NCBI GenBank assembly: GCA_002490315.1
Contig: DLKG01000001.1
Coordinates: forward strand, 30,381-53,062
Length of the DNA stretch: 22,682 bases
Source: Prevotella sp. UBA7594
GTDB lineage: Bacteria; Bacteroidota; Bacteroidia; Bacteroidales; Bacteroidaceae
Reading direction: 5' to 3'
Of the stretch, positions 16,190-22,682 are shown piece after piece (within the stretch, counting starts at the first letter, position 1; each line of letters starts with the position of its first letter). The notes under the pieces were generated by a model, which did no database searches, was not told the DNA's origin, and saw only the letters and a program-made list of their open reading frames with translations. The translations under genes and the position numbers were made by a program.

Positions 16190-16242
16190 CATTTCTCCGA
16201 CTTTTATTTTTCATACCGGTCAGATTTCTTTCTGTGTGCGCA
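16182..16242. repeat. 10-bp inverted repeat at the lplA/gcv promoter
   Basis: TGCGCACACA (16182-16191) is perfectly inverted as TGTGTGCGCA (16233-16242), with 41 bp between the arms. The proximal arm covers the candidate -33 box of the lplA-gcv unit. It could be a paired operator or a cruciform; no regulator is identified. Confidence 0.6.
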
Positions 16243-16257
16243 CATACATGCTTTGTC

Positions 16258-16670
16258 CTACATTCCGAGTGATGAAGCGACAAATGATAAAATCAATATC
16301 TGAAGTTTCGGATTTGAGGAATTTAAAGTAAATAAAGAAGTTATAGAAGTTAAAGCCGTATGTAATATATTGAAGTTTAGAATAAAAAATGGGCTGCGCT
16401 CGGCCCTGCCGCTTGCCTTAGCAAGAAAGCCCAATAAGCTCAGCTCATAGGAGGGTGTGTCAAAACAATATGTAATGCGCCCCGAAGGGGCAAATCGCTC
16501 ATAGCCCAGGGCATCGCCCTGGGAATGAAAACATAGCAAGCCAACGCCCTGAAAGGGCAAAAGCATATTCCCAATTCTCTCTATACTTTTGCCCTTTCTT
16601 GCGAAGGCAAGCGGCAAGCCGAGCGCAGCCAATTATGTTAAATCCGCTTAGAGTCATTCCATCACTCCAA
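16258..16670. repeat. Nested palindromic intergenic element (MITE/REP-like)
   Basis: The core is two near-perfect inverted arms of about 40 bp: 16392-16432 (beginning GGCTGCGCTCGGC) and 16591-16630. Between them lie three compact hairpins: GCCCC-GAA-GGGGC (16479-16491), CCCAGGGC-ATC-GCCCTGGG (16505-16523) and GCCCT-GAA-AGGGC (16546-16558). A weaker outer pair, GAGTGATG-type (16267-16281 and 16653-16667, 12 of 15 matching), may extend the element. It is GC-rich against an AT-rich flank and encodes no transposase. It sits just after the ABC-F stop and may end that transcript. I believe similar sequences recur in Prevotella-like genomes, but cannot verify it here. Confidence 0.75.
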
Positions 16671-16691
16671 ATTCCGGATGAGCACCTTTTC

Positions 16692-18491
16692 TTATCCGTC
16701 GATTTCCGACAACTCGAGCCATCTCATCTCCTTCTCCTCAAGCTCATCCTTCAGCTGCGGCAGTCGCTTGCTTTTTTCCGTAAGCTCTTTGATGGAGAGC
16801 GTGCCGCTGCAAAGGGCATCCTCAATGGCTTTCTGCTCAGCTTCAAGTGCGGCAATCTCCTTGCCCAGACTCTCAAACTCGCATTTCTCCTTGTAGGTCT
16901 TCTTTCGCCGCTGTTCGCCAACAAACTCGCGCTTCTCTTTCTTCTCGCTCTCGGCGGCGTCCTTAGTCGCCCCCTCGTCCTTCGGCTTCAGCGACTCCCA
17001 TTCGCGGAACTGCGTGTAGTTGCCCGGGAAGTCCTTAATCTCGCCGCCTCCACGGAAGACGAGCAAGTGGTCGACAATCTTGTCCATGAAGAAGCGGTCG
17101 TGTGAGACAATGATGACGCAGCCCGGGAAGTCCTGCAAGTATTCCTCAAGCACCTCGAGCGTTTGTATGTCGAGGTCGTTGGTAGGCTCGTCGAGCACGA
17201 GGAAGTTGGGGTTGCGCATAAGCACTGTGCAGAGGTAGAGTTTGCGCCTCTCGCCCCCGGAGAGCTTATAGACATAGTCATACTGCTGCTCGGGCGTGAA
17301 GAGGAAGTGTTGCAGCAGTTGTCCGGCTGTGATATGCTTGCCCCCTCCGTAGTCGATGTAGTCGGCGATGTCGGCAATCACGTCGATGACGCGCTGCTGC
17401 TCGTCAAACTTCATGCCTTCCTGCGAGAAGTAGCCGAAGCGCACGGTGTCTCCGATGTCGAAGCGTCCGGCGTCGGGTTGTACCTCGCCGAGAAGCATCT
17501 TTATGAACGTCGACTTGCCCGTTCCGTTGTTGCCGACGATGCCCATCTTCTCGAAGCGCTGGAAATTGTAGTAGAAGTCCTTCAGGATAATCTTATCGCC
17601 GAACGCCTTCGAGACATACTGACACTCGAAAATCTTCGATCCGATGTACACGTTCTTCGACTTCAATCGCATCTGCCTTTCCTCCATGCGCTGCTTTGCC
17701 TTTGCCTCAAGGTCGTAGAAAGCCTCTTCGCGGTAGCGTGCCTTGTGGCCACGCGCCTGCGGCTGGCGACGCATCCATTCCAGCTCGCGGCGATAGAGAT
17801 TGTTGGCGCGCTCAATCTCGGCACGTGTGGCGTCGATGCGCTCCTGCCGTTTTTCCATGTAGTAGCGGAAATTGCCTCGGTAGGTGTAGACGGAACGGTC
17901 GTCGAGTTCAAGGATAATATTGCACACGCGGTCGAGAAAATAGCGGTCGTGCGTCACCATGAGTAGCGTCTTGTTGCCCCGTTGCAAAAAGCCCTCAAGC
18001 CACTCTATCATTTCGAGGTCGAGATGGTTGGTAGGCTCGTCAAGGATGAGGAAGTCGGGCTCCGTGATGAGCACGTTGGCAAGCGCGGCACGTTTCTGCT
18101 GTCCGCCGCTCAGCTGGCCCATCGGCTGCTGAAGGTCGGTGATGTGGAGCTGTGTCAGAATCTGCTTCGCCTTCAGTATTTTGTCAGGGTCGCCGTTGTG
18201 GTTGAAGCAGGCGTCGAGCACGGTTTCGTTGGGGTCGAACTTCGGTTGCTGCTCCAGAAATCCCACACGTATGTCGCGGCGGAAGATGATGTTGCCAGAG
18301 TCTACGGAGTCCTTGCCCGAGAGGAGAGATAGGAGCGTCGACTTGCCGGTACCGTTTTTTGCAATCAGTCCGACGTGCTGTCCTTCACCGATGGAGAAGG
18401 ATATGTTGTTGAAGAGTACGTGTGCGCCGAACGCTTTTGATACGTTCTGTACGTCAAGCACGGGCTTGTTGTTGAGTGAGTTGTTGGCCAT
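16692..18491 (-). CDS. ABC-F family ATPase (Uup-like)
   Basis: A soluble protein with two fused ABC ATPase domains and no membrane segments. ABC-F proteins act on ribosomes or, for Uup, on branched DNA and ribosome-related functions. The 599-residue protein has domain 1 Walker A AKNGTGKST (44-52), signature LSGGQQ and Walker B LILDEPTNHLD; domain 2 has GNNGTGKST, signature LSGGERR and LVLDEPTNDLD. Between them is the charged linker typical of the family (ERIDATRAEIERANNLYRRELEWMRRQ). The C-terminal 80 residues form a charged coiled coil (KCEFESLGKEIAALEAEQ, LPQLKDELEEKE), as in Uup. Antibiotic-resistance ABC-F proteins are less likely but not excluded. It has a perfect promoter and is followed by the palindromic element. 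Confidence 0.93.
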   Translation of the reverse strand: MANNSLNNKPVLDVQNVSKAFGAHVLFNNISFSIGEGQHVGLIAKNGTGKSTLLSLLSGKDSVDSGNIIFRRDIRVGFLEQQPKFDPNETVLDACFNHNGDPDKILKAKQILTQLHITDLQQPMGQLSGGQQKRAALANVLITEPDFLILDEPTNHLDLEMIEWLEGFLQRGNKTLLMVTHDRYFLDRVCNIILELDDRSVYTYRGNFRYYMEKRQERIDATRAEIERANNLYRRELEWMRRQPQARGHKARYREEAFYDLEAKAKQRMEERQMRLKSKNVYIGSKIFECQYVSKAFGDKIILKDFYYNFQRFEKMGIVGNNGTGKSTFIKMLLGEVQPDAGRFDIGDTVRFGYFSQEGMKFDEQQRVIDVIADIADYIDYGGGKHITAGQLLQHFLFTPEQQYDYVYKLSGGERRKLYLCTVLMRNPNFLVLDEPTNDLDIQTLEVLEEYLQDFPGCVIIVSHDRFFMDKIVDHLLVFRGGGEIKDFPGNYTQFREWESLKPKDEGATKDAAESEKKEKREFVGEQRRKKTYKEKCEFESLGKEIAALEAEQKAIEDALCSGTLSIKELTEKSKRLPQLKDELEEKEMRWLELSEIDG

Positions 18492-18531
18492 TTTCTTTCA
18501 ATGGGGTGTGTTCTAATATTCAGTAGTTATG

Positions 18532-18562
18532 CAAAAATAGGGAAAATATTCAATATTACAAA
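18532..18562 (-). promoter_or_regulatory. Bacteroidetes-type promoter of the ABC-F gene
   Basis: Minus strand TTTG (18559-18562), exactly 19 nt, TATTTTTG (18532-18539): a full consensus match. Predicted leader is about 35 nt before ATG 18491. The remaining sequence up to about 18740 is AT-rich with nothing recognisable. Confidence 0.75.
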
Positions 18563-18744
18563 ACCGCCAACAGCAAAACTCCATGCAATGCGCAAAAAAA
18601 TAGGCGTGAAGTGTCACTATTCTCATTCTTCTCGAACGGCAAGAGTGAAAAAATACAATGTTTTACATCTCTGATGACATCTGTTCGCACAAGCAAAGCC
18701 AACCTTTTCCAAAAAGTTTTACCGCCTTTCTCAGATTTTTATTG

Positions 18745-18752
18745 TAATTTTG
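18745..18752 (+). promoter_or_regulatory. Candidate -7 element for the small membrane protein/kinase unit
   Basis: TAATTTTG matches TAnnTTTG, but no TTTG box lies at 19-21 nt upstream, so this is a half-supported promoter. It would give a leader of about 33 nt to the ATG at 18790. Confidence 0.4.
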
Positions 18753-18789
18753 TGGTTTCTAAAAAAACAACTTAATCCGATATTAACGA

Positions 18790-18945
18790 ATGGATACATC
18801 ATTTTCTTATTACATAGTATGCCTTGTGGCAGCGATAATCGGTTTCCTTATTCTGAAGAAGGTGACGAGCTGCATGATAAAAGTAGTGGTTGGCTTGGTG
18901 CTGCTGGCTTTCATCGCCATCGTCTATTTCAAGTTCATCGCCTGA
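18790..18945 (+). CDS. Small membrane protein, 51 residues, two predicted helices
   Basis: A short open frame, MDTSFSYYIVCLVAAIIG onward, ending in TGA at 18943-18945. Residues 7-22 and 30-50 are strongly hydrophobic and are separated by a short KKVTSC turn, giving a hairpin of two membrane helices. No family is recognised. Evidence for translation: an ATG about 33 nt after a -7 box, an A-rich stretch before it, a composition unlike random AT-rich intergenic sequence, and a position 24 nt upstream of the kinase start, the same spacing as several genuine operon junctions in this window. A competing frame over the same bases (18750-18965) has no membrane pattern and a poor composition. It could anchor or modulate the downstream kinase or be unrelated. 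Confidence 0.6.
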   Translation: MDTSFSYYIVCLVAAIIGFLILKKVTSCMIKVVVGLVLLAFIAIVYFKFIA

Positions 18946-18969
18946 CGGATTTAAATCATTCTTAGGCGT

Positions 18970-19818
18970 ATGATATTAATAGTAGACAGCGGAAGCACGA
19001 AGACCGACTGGTGCTTCGCTACCTCCGCCACAGCGTTTAAAGTCGTTCATACGGGCGGTATCAATCCTGCCGTGCAGGCAAAGGAGGAAATAGAGTCAAC
19101 CGTGGCAGACATGCTGTCGCAGGCAAGCCGCGAGTCGATCAGCTGCGGCAGCGTGGCTAAGGTAAGTTTCTACGGGGCAGGATGCACGGAGGCTTTCGCC
19201 CCTATAGTGGAGGCAGCGTTGCGCTCACACTTCATCACCGCGACAATAAGCGTCCACAGCGATCTTCTTGCAGCGGCTCGCGCCTTGTGTGGCACAGCCC
19301 CAGGCATAGCTTGCATCCTTGGTACCGGCTCCAACTCCTGTCTCTACGACGGACATGCCATAGTCGCCCACACACCCGCCCTTGGCTATATCCTTGGCGA
19401 CGAAGGAAGCGGAGCTGTTCTTGGAAGAATGTTCCTCAACGCTGTGCTGAAAGGAGCTATGAGTGAAGAAATCAGCAAGGATTTTCTTGAGGAGACGGGG
19501 CTTACCCAGACAGACATTATTAATAACGTGTATCGCCAACCGTCGCCCAACCGTTTCCTTGCCTCGCTCTCCAAATATATCTCACGGCATCTTGACGACG
19601 TGGCGCTTGAACGCCTTGTGGTTGAGAATTTCGAGACGTTTATCTCGCGCAACCTATCCAATTACAAGGCGCCCGATAATGTCATCAATGCAGTGGGTAG
19701 CGTGGCTTTCTTCTACAAAGAGCAATTGCGGAAGGCGGCGCTAAACAAAGGGTACGAAGTGGGGCACATCCTGAAAAGTCCGATGGAAGGACTGCTTAGC
19801 TACCATTTTGAAACATAA
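18970..19818 (+). CDS. BadF/BadG/BcrA/BcrD-type ATPase, probable N-acetylglucosamine kinase-like sugar kinase
   Basis: A member of the ASKHA (actin/hexokinase fold) superfamily. The 282-residue protein has PHOSPHATE-1 DSGSTKTDW (6-14), a candidate catalytic Asp98 in VHSDLLAAARA, PHOSPHATE-2 ILGTGSNSC (116-124), GYILGDEGSGAVLG (139-152) and the adenosine motif AVGSVAF (241-247). This arrangement is that of NagK-like kinases phosphorylating N-acetylglucosamine or related amino sugars, for instance in cell-wall recycling; the exact sugar cannot be set from sequence. The start is ATG 18970, because ILIVDSGST is the first strand. It follows the 51-residue membrane protein by 24 nt and is probably in one unit with it. 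Confidence 0.88.
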   Translation: MILIVDSGSTKTDWCFATSATAFKVVHTGGINPAVQAKEEIESTVADMLSQASRESISCGSVAKVSFYGAGCTEAFAPIVEAALRSHFITATISVHSDLLAAARALCGTAPGIACILGTGSNSCLYDGHAIVAHTPALGYILGDEGSGAVLGRMFLNAVLKGAMSEEISKDFLEETGLTQTDIINNVYRQPSPNRFLASLSKYISRHLDDVALERLVVENFETFISRNLSNYKAPDNVINAVGSVAFFYKEQLRKAALNKGYEVGHILKSPMEGLLSYHFET

Positions 19819-19874
19819 TGTTTGCGAGAACAACGTAAAATGCAAAGTAGAAGTAGCAAATTTTAAGGAAAATC

Positions 19875-19906
19875 TTTGGCGTTTTGCGAAATAGAGACTA
19901 TCTTTG
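19875..19906 (+). promoter_or_regulatory. Bacteroidetes-type promoter of ppdK
   Basis: TTTG (19875-19878), 20 nt, TATCTTTG (19899-19906). The predicted leader of about 65 nt includes a (TA)n run at about 19943-19955, some 20 nt before the ATG. Confidence 0.65.
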
Positions 19907-19974
19907 CAATAGTGAAAGGTAAAAATCAATATCAAGAAAATAATATATATATATAACAATAGACCTAATCAGCT

Positions 19975-22682
19975 ATGAACGAAAAAAGAGTTTACACCTT
20001 CGGTAATGGTAAGGCCGAAGGCAAGGCAGACATGAGAAATCTGCTTGGAGGCAAGGGAGCAAACCTTGCAGAGATGAATCTTATCGGTGTTCCCGTTCCT
20101 CCGGGATTTACAATCACAACAGATACATGTAATGAGTATTTCCAGAAAGGAAAGGATGAAGTGGTAGCACTGCTTCAGGAGGACGTGAAGAAATCCGTTC
20201 ATCATATCGAGACCCTCATGAACAGCAAGTTTGGCGACGCCGAGAACCCGCTTCTCGTCTCCGTTCGCTCGGGCGCACGTGCCTCAATGCCGGGCATGAT
20301 GGACACAATTCTCAACCTCGGCTTGAATGACGACGTTGTTGCCGGACTTTCCAAGAAGACGGGCAACGAGCGTTTCGCCTACGATAGCTATCGTCGCTTT
20401 GTGCAGATGTACGGCGACGTAGTGTTGGGCATGAAGCCAGTCAACAAGGAAGACATCGACCCGTTTGAGGCAATCATTCAGAAGGTGAAGGCACAGCGAG
20501 GCATCACTCTCGACAATGAACTTTCCGTTGACGAGCTCAAGCAGCTTGTCGTTCTCTTCAAGGAGGCTATCAAGAAGCAGACAGGCAAGGACTTCCCGAC
20601 CGACCCGATGGAACAACTTTGGGGTGCAATCTGCGCCGTGTTCGACAGCTGGATGAACGAGCGTGCCATTCTCTATCGCAAGATGGAGGGCATACCGGCA
20701 GAGTGGGGCACAGCTGTAACCGTAATGGCAATGGTGTTCGGCAATATGGGTGACACCTCAGCTACGGGCGTTTGCTTCAGCCGTGACGCTGCTACGGGCG
20801 AGAATGTTTTCAACGGCGAGTACCTTGTGAACGCACAGGGCGAGGATGTTGTGGCAGGTATACGTACTCCGCAGCAGATTACAAAGGAAGGCTCACAGCG
20901 CTGGGCAAAGCAGCAGTGTATCGAGGAGTCTGTACGCGCCTCAAAATATCCTTCCATGGAGGAGGCTATGCCTGAGATCTACGCTCAGCTCAACGCTCTC
21001 CAGGACAAGCTTGAGAAGCACTATCATGATATGCAGGACATGGAGTTCACCGTGCAGGAAGGCAAACTTTGGTTCCTCCAGACGCGCAACGGAAAGCGCA
21101 CGGGTACAGCGATGGTGAAGATTGCCATGGATTTGCTGGCTGAGGGCGAGATCGACGAGAAGACAGCTCTTGAGCGTTGTGAGCCCAACAAGCTCGACGA
21201 ACTTCTCCATCCCGTGTTCGACAAGCAGGCTTTGGTACAGGCAAAGGTGCTGACGCGTGGCCTGCCTGCTTCTCCGGGTGCAGCTTGCGGTCAGATTGTG
21301 TTCTTTGCCGACGACGCTAAGGATTGGCATGACGCTGGCCATCAGGTAGTGATGGTACGTATAGAGACGTCTCCTGAGGATCTCGCTGGAATGTCAGCGG
21401 CAGAAGGCATCCTCACGGCACGTGGCGGAATGACGTCGCACGCAGCCGTTGTGGCTCGTGGTATGGGCAAGTGTTGCGTTTCTGGCGCAGGCGCTATCAA
21501 TGTCGACTACAAGACGCGCACCGTTGAAATCGACGGCGTTGTGCTCAAGGAGGGCGACTACATTTCCATTAACGGCTCTACGGGAGAGGTCTACTTCGGT
21601 GAGGTGAAGACAAAGCCTGCTGAGGTGTCTGGCGACTTCGCCAAACTCATGGATCTTTGCAATAAATACACGAAGCTTGTCGTACGCACCAATGCCGACA
21701 CTCCGCACGATGCAGAGGTGGCACGCAACTTCGGTGCTGTTGGCATCGGACTCTGCCGCACGGAGCACATGTTCTTCGAGGCAGACAAGATTAAGGCTAT
21801 GCGCGAGATGATTCTCTCCGAGACACAGGAGGGACGCAAGAAAGCACTTGCCAAGCTGCTTCCTTTCCAGCAGAAAGACTTCTACGGCATCCTCAAGGCA
21901 ATGGACGGCTATCCAGTCAACATCCGCTTGCTCGACCCGCCGTTGCATGAGTTCGTTCCCCACGACCTTGCAGGACAGCAGGCCATGGCTGAGGAAATGG
22001 GCGTTTCGGTACAGAAGATTCAGCAGCGTGTGAACAGCCTTTCTGAGGCAAACCCGATGCTCGGTCACCGTGGTTGCCGTCTTGGCAATACCTATCCTGA
22101 AATCACGGAAATGCAGACACGTGCCATCCTCGGCGCTGCCATCCAGTTGAAGAAGGAAGGCTTTGACCCGCATCCCGAAATCATGGTTCCGCTTATCGGT
22201 ATTGTGAATGAGTTCGACCTCCAGGAGAAGGTTATCCGCGAGACTGCCAAAGAGCTCTTCGCCCAGGAAGGCGTGGAGATACCGTTCAAGGTCGGCACGA
22301 TGATTGAGATTCCGCGTGCTGCCCTGACAGCCGATTACATTGCAAAGAAGGCTGAGTACTTCAGCTTCGGCACCAACGACCTTACGCAGATGACGTTCGG
22401 TTACAGCCGCGACGACATCGCAAGCTTCCTCCCAGTCTATCTGGAGAAGAAGATTCTGAATGTCGATCCGTTCCAGGTGCTCGACCAGAATGGCGTCGGA
22501 CAGCTTGTTAAGATGGCAGTTGAGAAGGGTCGCTCTACACGTCCTGATCTCAAGTGTGGCATCTGTGGCGAGCATGGCGGCGAGCCTTCTTCAGTTAAGT
22601 TCTGCCATCGCGTGGGCCTCAACTACGTCAGCTGTTCTCCGTTCCGTGTGCCTATCGCACGCCTTGCTGCGGCGCAGGCTGC
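19975..22682 (+). CDS. ppdK: Pyruvate, phosphate dikinase (3' end beyond window)
   Basis: PPDK interconverts pyruvate + ATP + Pi and PEP + AMP + PPi in the cytosol; in anaerobes it works in either gluconeogenic or glycolytic direction. The visible 902 codons begin MNEKRVYTFGNGKAEG. The N-terminal nucleotide-binding domain has GGKGANLAEM (25-34), VPPGF (41-45) and VRSGARASMPGMMDT (97-111). The swivelling phosphohistidine domain has GGMTSHAAVVARGMG with His489. The C-terminal PEP/pyruvate barrel has GTNDLTQ (799-805) and the acid/base Cys864 in CGICGEHGGE. The last visible residues, SPFRVPIARLAAAQA, are the usual extreme C-terminus, so only a few codons are missing. It is expressed from its own promoter. 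Confidence 0.97.
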   Translation, partial: MNEKRVYTFGNGKAEGKADMRNLLGGKGANLAEMNLIGVPVPPGFTITTDTCNEYFQKGKDEVVALLQEDVKKSVHHIETLMNSKFGDAENPLLVSVRSGARASMPGMMDTILNLGLNDDVVAGLSKKTGNERFAYDSYRRFVQMYGDVVLGMKPVNKEDIDPFEAIIQKVKAQRGITLDNELSVDELKQLVVLFKEAIKKQTGKDFPTDPMEQLWGAICAVFDSWMNERAILYRKMEGIPAEWGTAVTVMAMVFGNMGDTSATGVCFSRDAATGENVFNGEYLVNAQGEDVVAGIRTPQQITKEGSQRWAKQQCIEESVRASKYPSMEEAMPEIYAQLNALQDKLEKHYHDMQDMEFTVQEGKLWFLQTRNGKRTGTAMVKIAMDLLAEGEIDEKTALERCEPNKLDELLHPVFDKQALVQAKVLTRGLPASPGAACGQIVFFADDAKDWHDAGHQVVMVRIETSPEDLAGMSAAEGILTARGGMTSHAAVVARGMGKCCVSGAGAINVDYKTRTVEIDGVVLKEGDYISINGSTGEVYFGEVKTKPAEVSGDFAKLMDLCNKYTKLVVRTNADTPHDAEVARNFGAVGIGLCRTEHMFFEADKIKAMREMILSETQEGRKKALAKLLPFQQKDFYGILKAMDGYPVNIRLLDPPLHEFVPHDLAGQQAMAEEMGVSVQKIQQRVNSLSEANPMLGHRGCRLGNTYPEITEMQTRAILGAAIQLKKEGFDPHPEIMVPLIGIVNEFDLQEKVIRETAKELFAQEGVEIPFKVGTMIEIPRAALTADYIAKKAEYFSFGTNDLTQMTFGYSRDDIASFLPVYLEKKILNVDPFQVLDQNGVGQLVKMAVEKGRSTRPDLKCGICGEHGGEPSSVKFCHRVGLNYVSCSPFRVPIARLAAAQA

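Noticed and set aside
17163..17966. 267-codon plus-strand open frame
   Set aside because: Antisense to the ABC-F gene, covering its conserved ATPase motifs.
18750..18965. 71-codon plus-strand frame overlapping the small membrane protein
   Set aside because: It starts at the -7 box itself, lacks any membrane or domain pattern, and competes with a better two-helix frame over the same bases.
21394..22575. 393-codon minus-strand open frame
   Set aside because: Antisense to ppdK over its phosphohistidine and PEP domains; no domain seen.

Overview
The window looks like chromosomal DNA from a Bacteroidetes bacterium, most likely Prevotella or a close relative. This rests on three things: the protein set; a recurring promoter of the Bacteroidetes sigma type (TTTG, a 19-20 nt spacer, then TAnnTTTG), which I can place upstream of most transcription units; and the absence of Shine-Dalgarno sequences, with A-rich stretches before start codons instead. 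I see no phage, integrase, transposase, CRISPR array, tRNA or rRNA. Nearly everything is housekeeping, and no clear undescribed multi-gene system is visible.

Left part (1-4250): an uncharacterised protein with a very acidic tail (minus strand) is divergent from rarA (plus strand), whose promoter abuts its ATG so closely that the mRNA should be almost leaderless. A 294-nt AT-rich gap with inverted repeats follows, then a two-gene plus-strand unit: a D-2-hydroxyacid (glycerate/hydroxypyruvate-type) dehydrogenase and a TRIC/UPF0126 membrane protein.

Middle (4250-16190), all on the minus strand. In order of transcription, right to left: a six-gene unit lplA-gcvT-gcvH-gcvPA-gcvPB-lpdA encodes the whole glycine cleavage system plus the lipoate ligase that can charge GcvH and the E3 that reoxidises it. 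Then come dinB (DNA polymerase IV), a GNAT acetyltransferase, htpG (Hsp90) with a clear intrinsic terminator, and a membrane-anchored helix-hairpin-helix protein of the ComEA type. A five-copy 13-bp tandem repeat lies between the htpG terminator and the HhH gene.

Right part (16190-22682): a roughly 240-400 bp nested palindromic element (about 40-bp inverted arms enclosing three compact hairpins) sits between lplA and an ABC-F ATPase gene on the minus strand. On the plus strand a 51-residue two-helix membrane protein precedes a BadF/NagK-type sugar kinase by 24 nt. The last gene, ppdK (pyruvate, phosphate dikinase), runs off the window end with only a few codons missing.

Functional links: glycine cleavage and the hydroxyacid dehydrogenase both touch serine/glycine/C1 metabolism. 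The most worthwhile leads are the acidic-tail protein, the small membrane protein beside the sugar kinase, the palindromic element, the inverted repeat over the lplA/gcv promoter, and the leaderless rarA.
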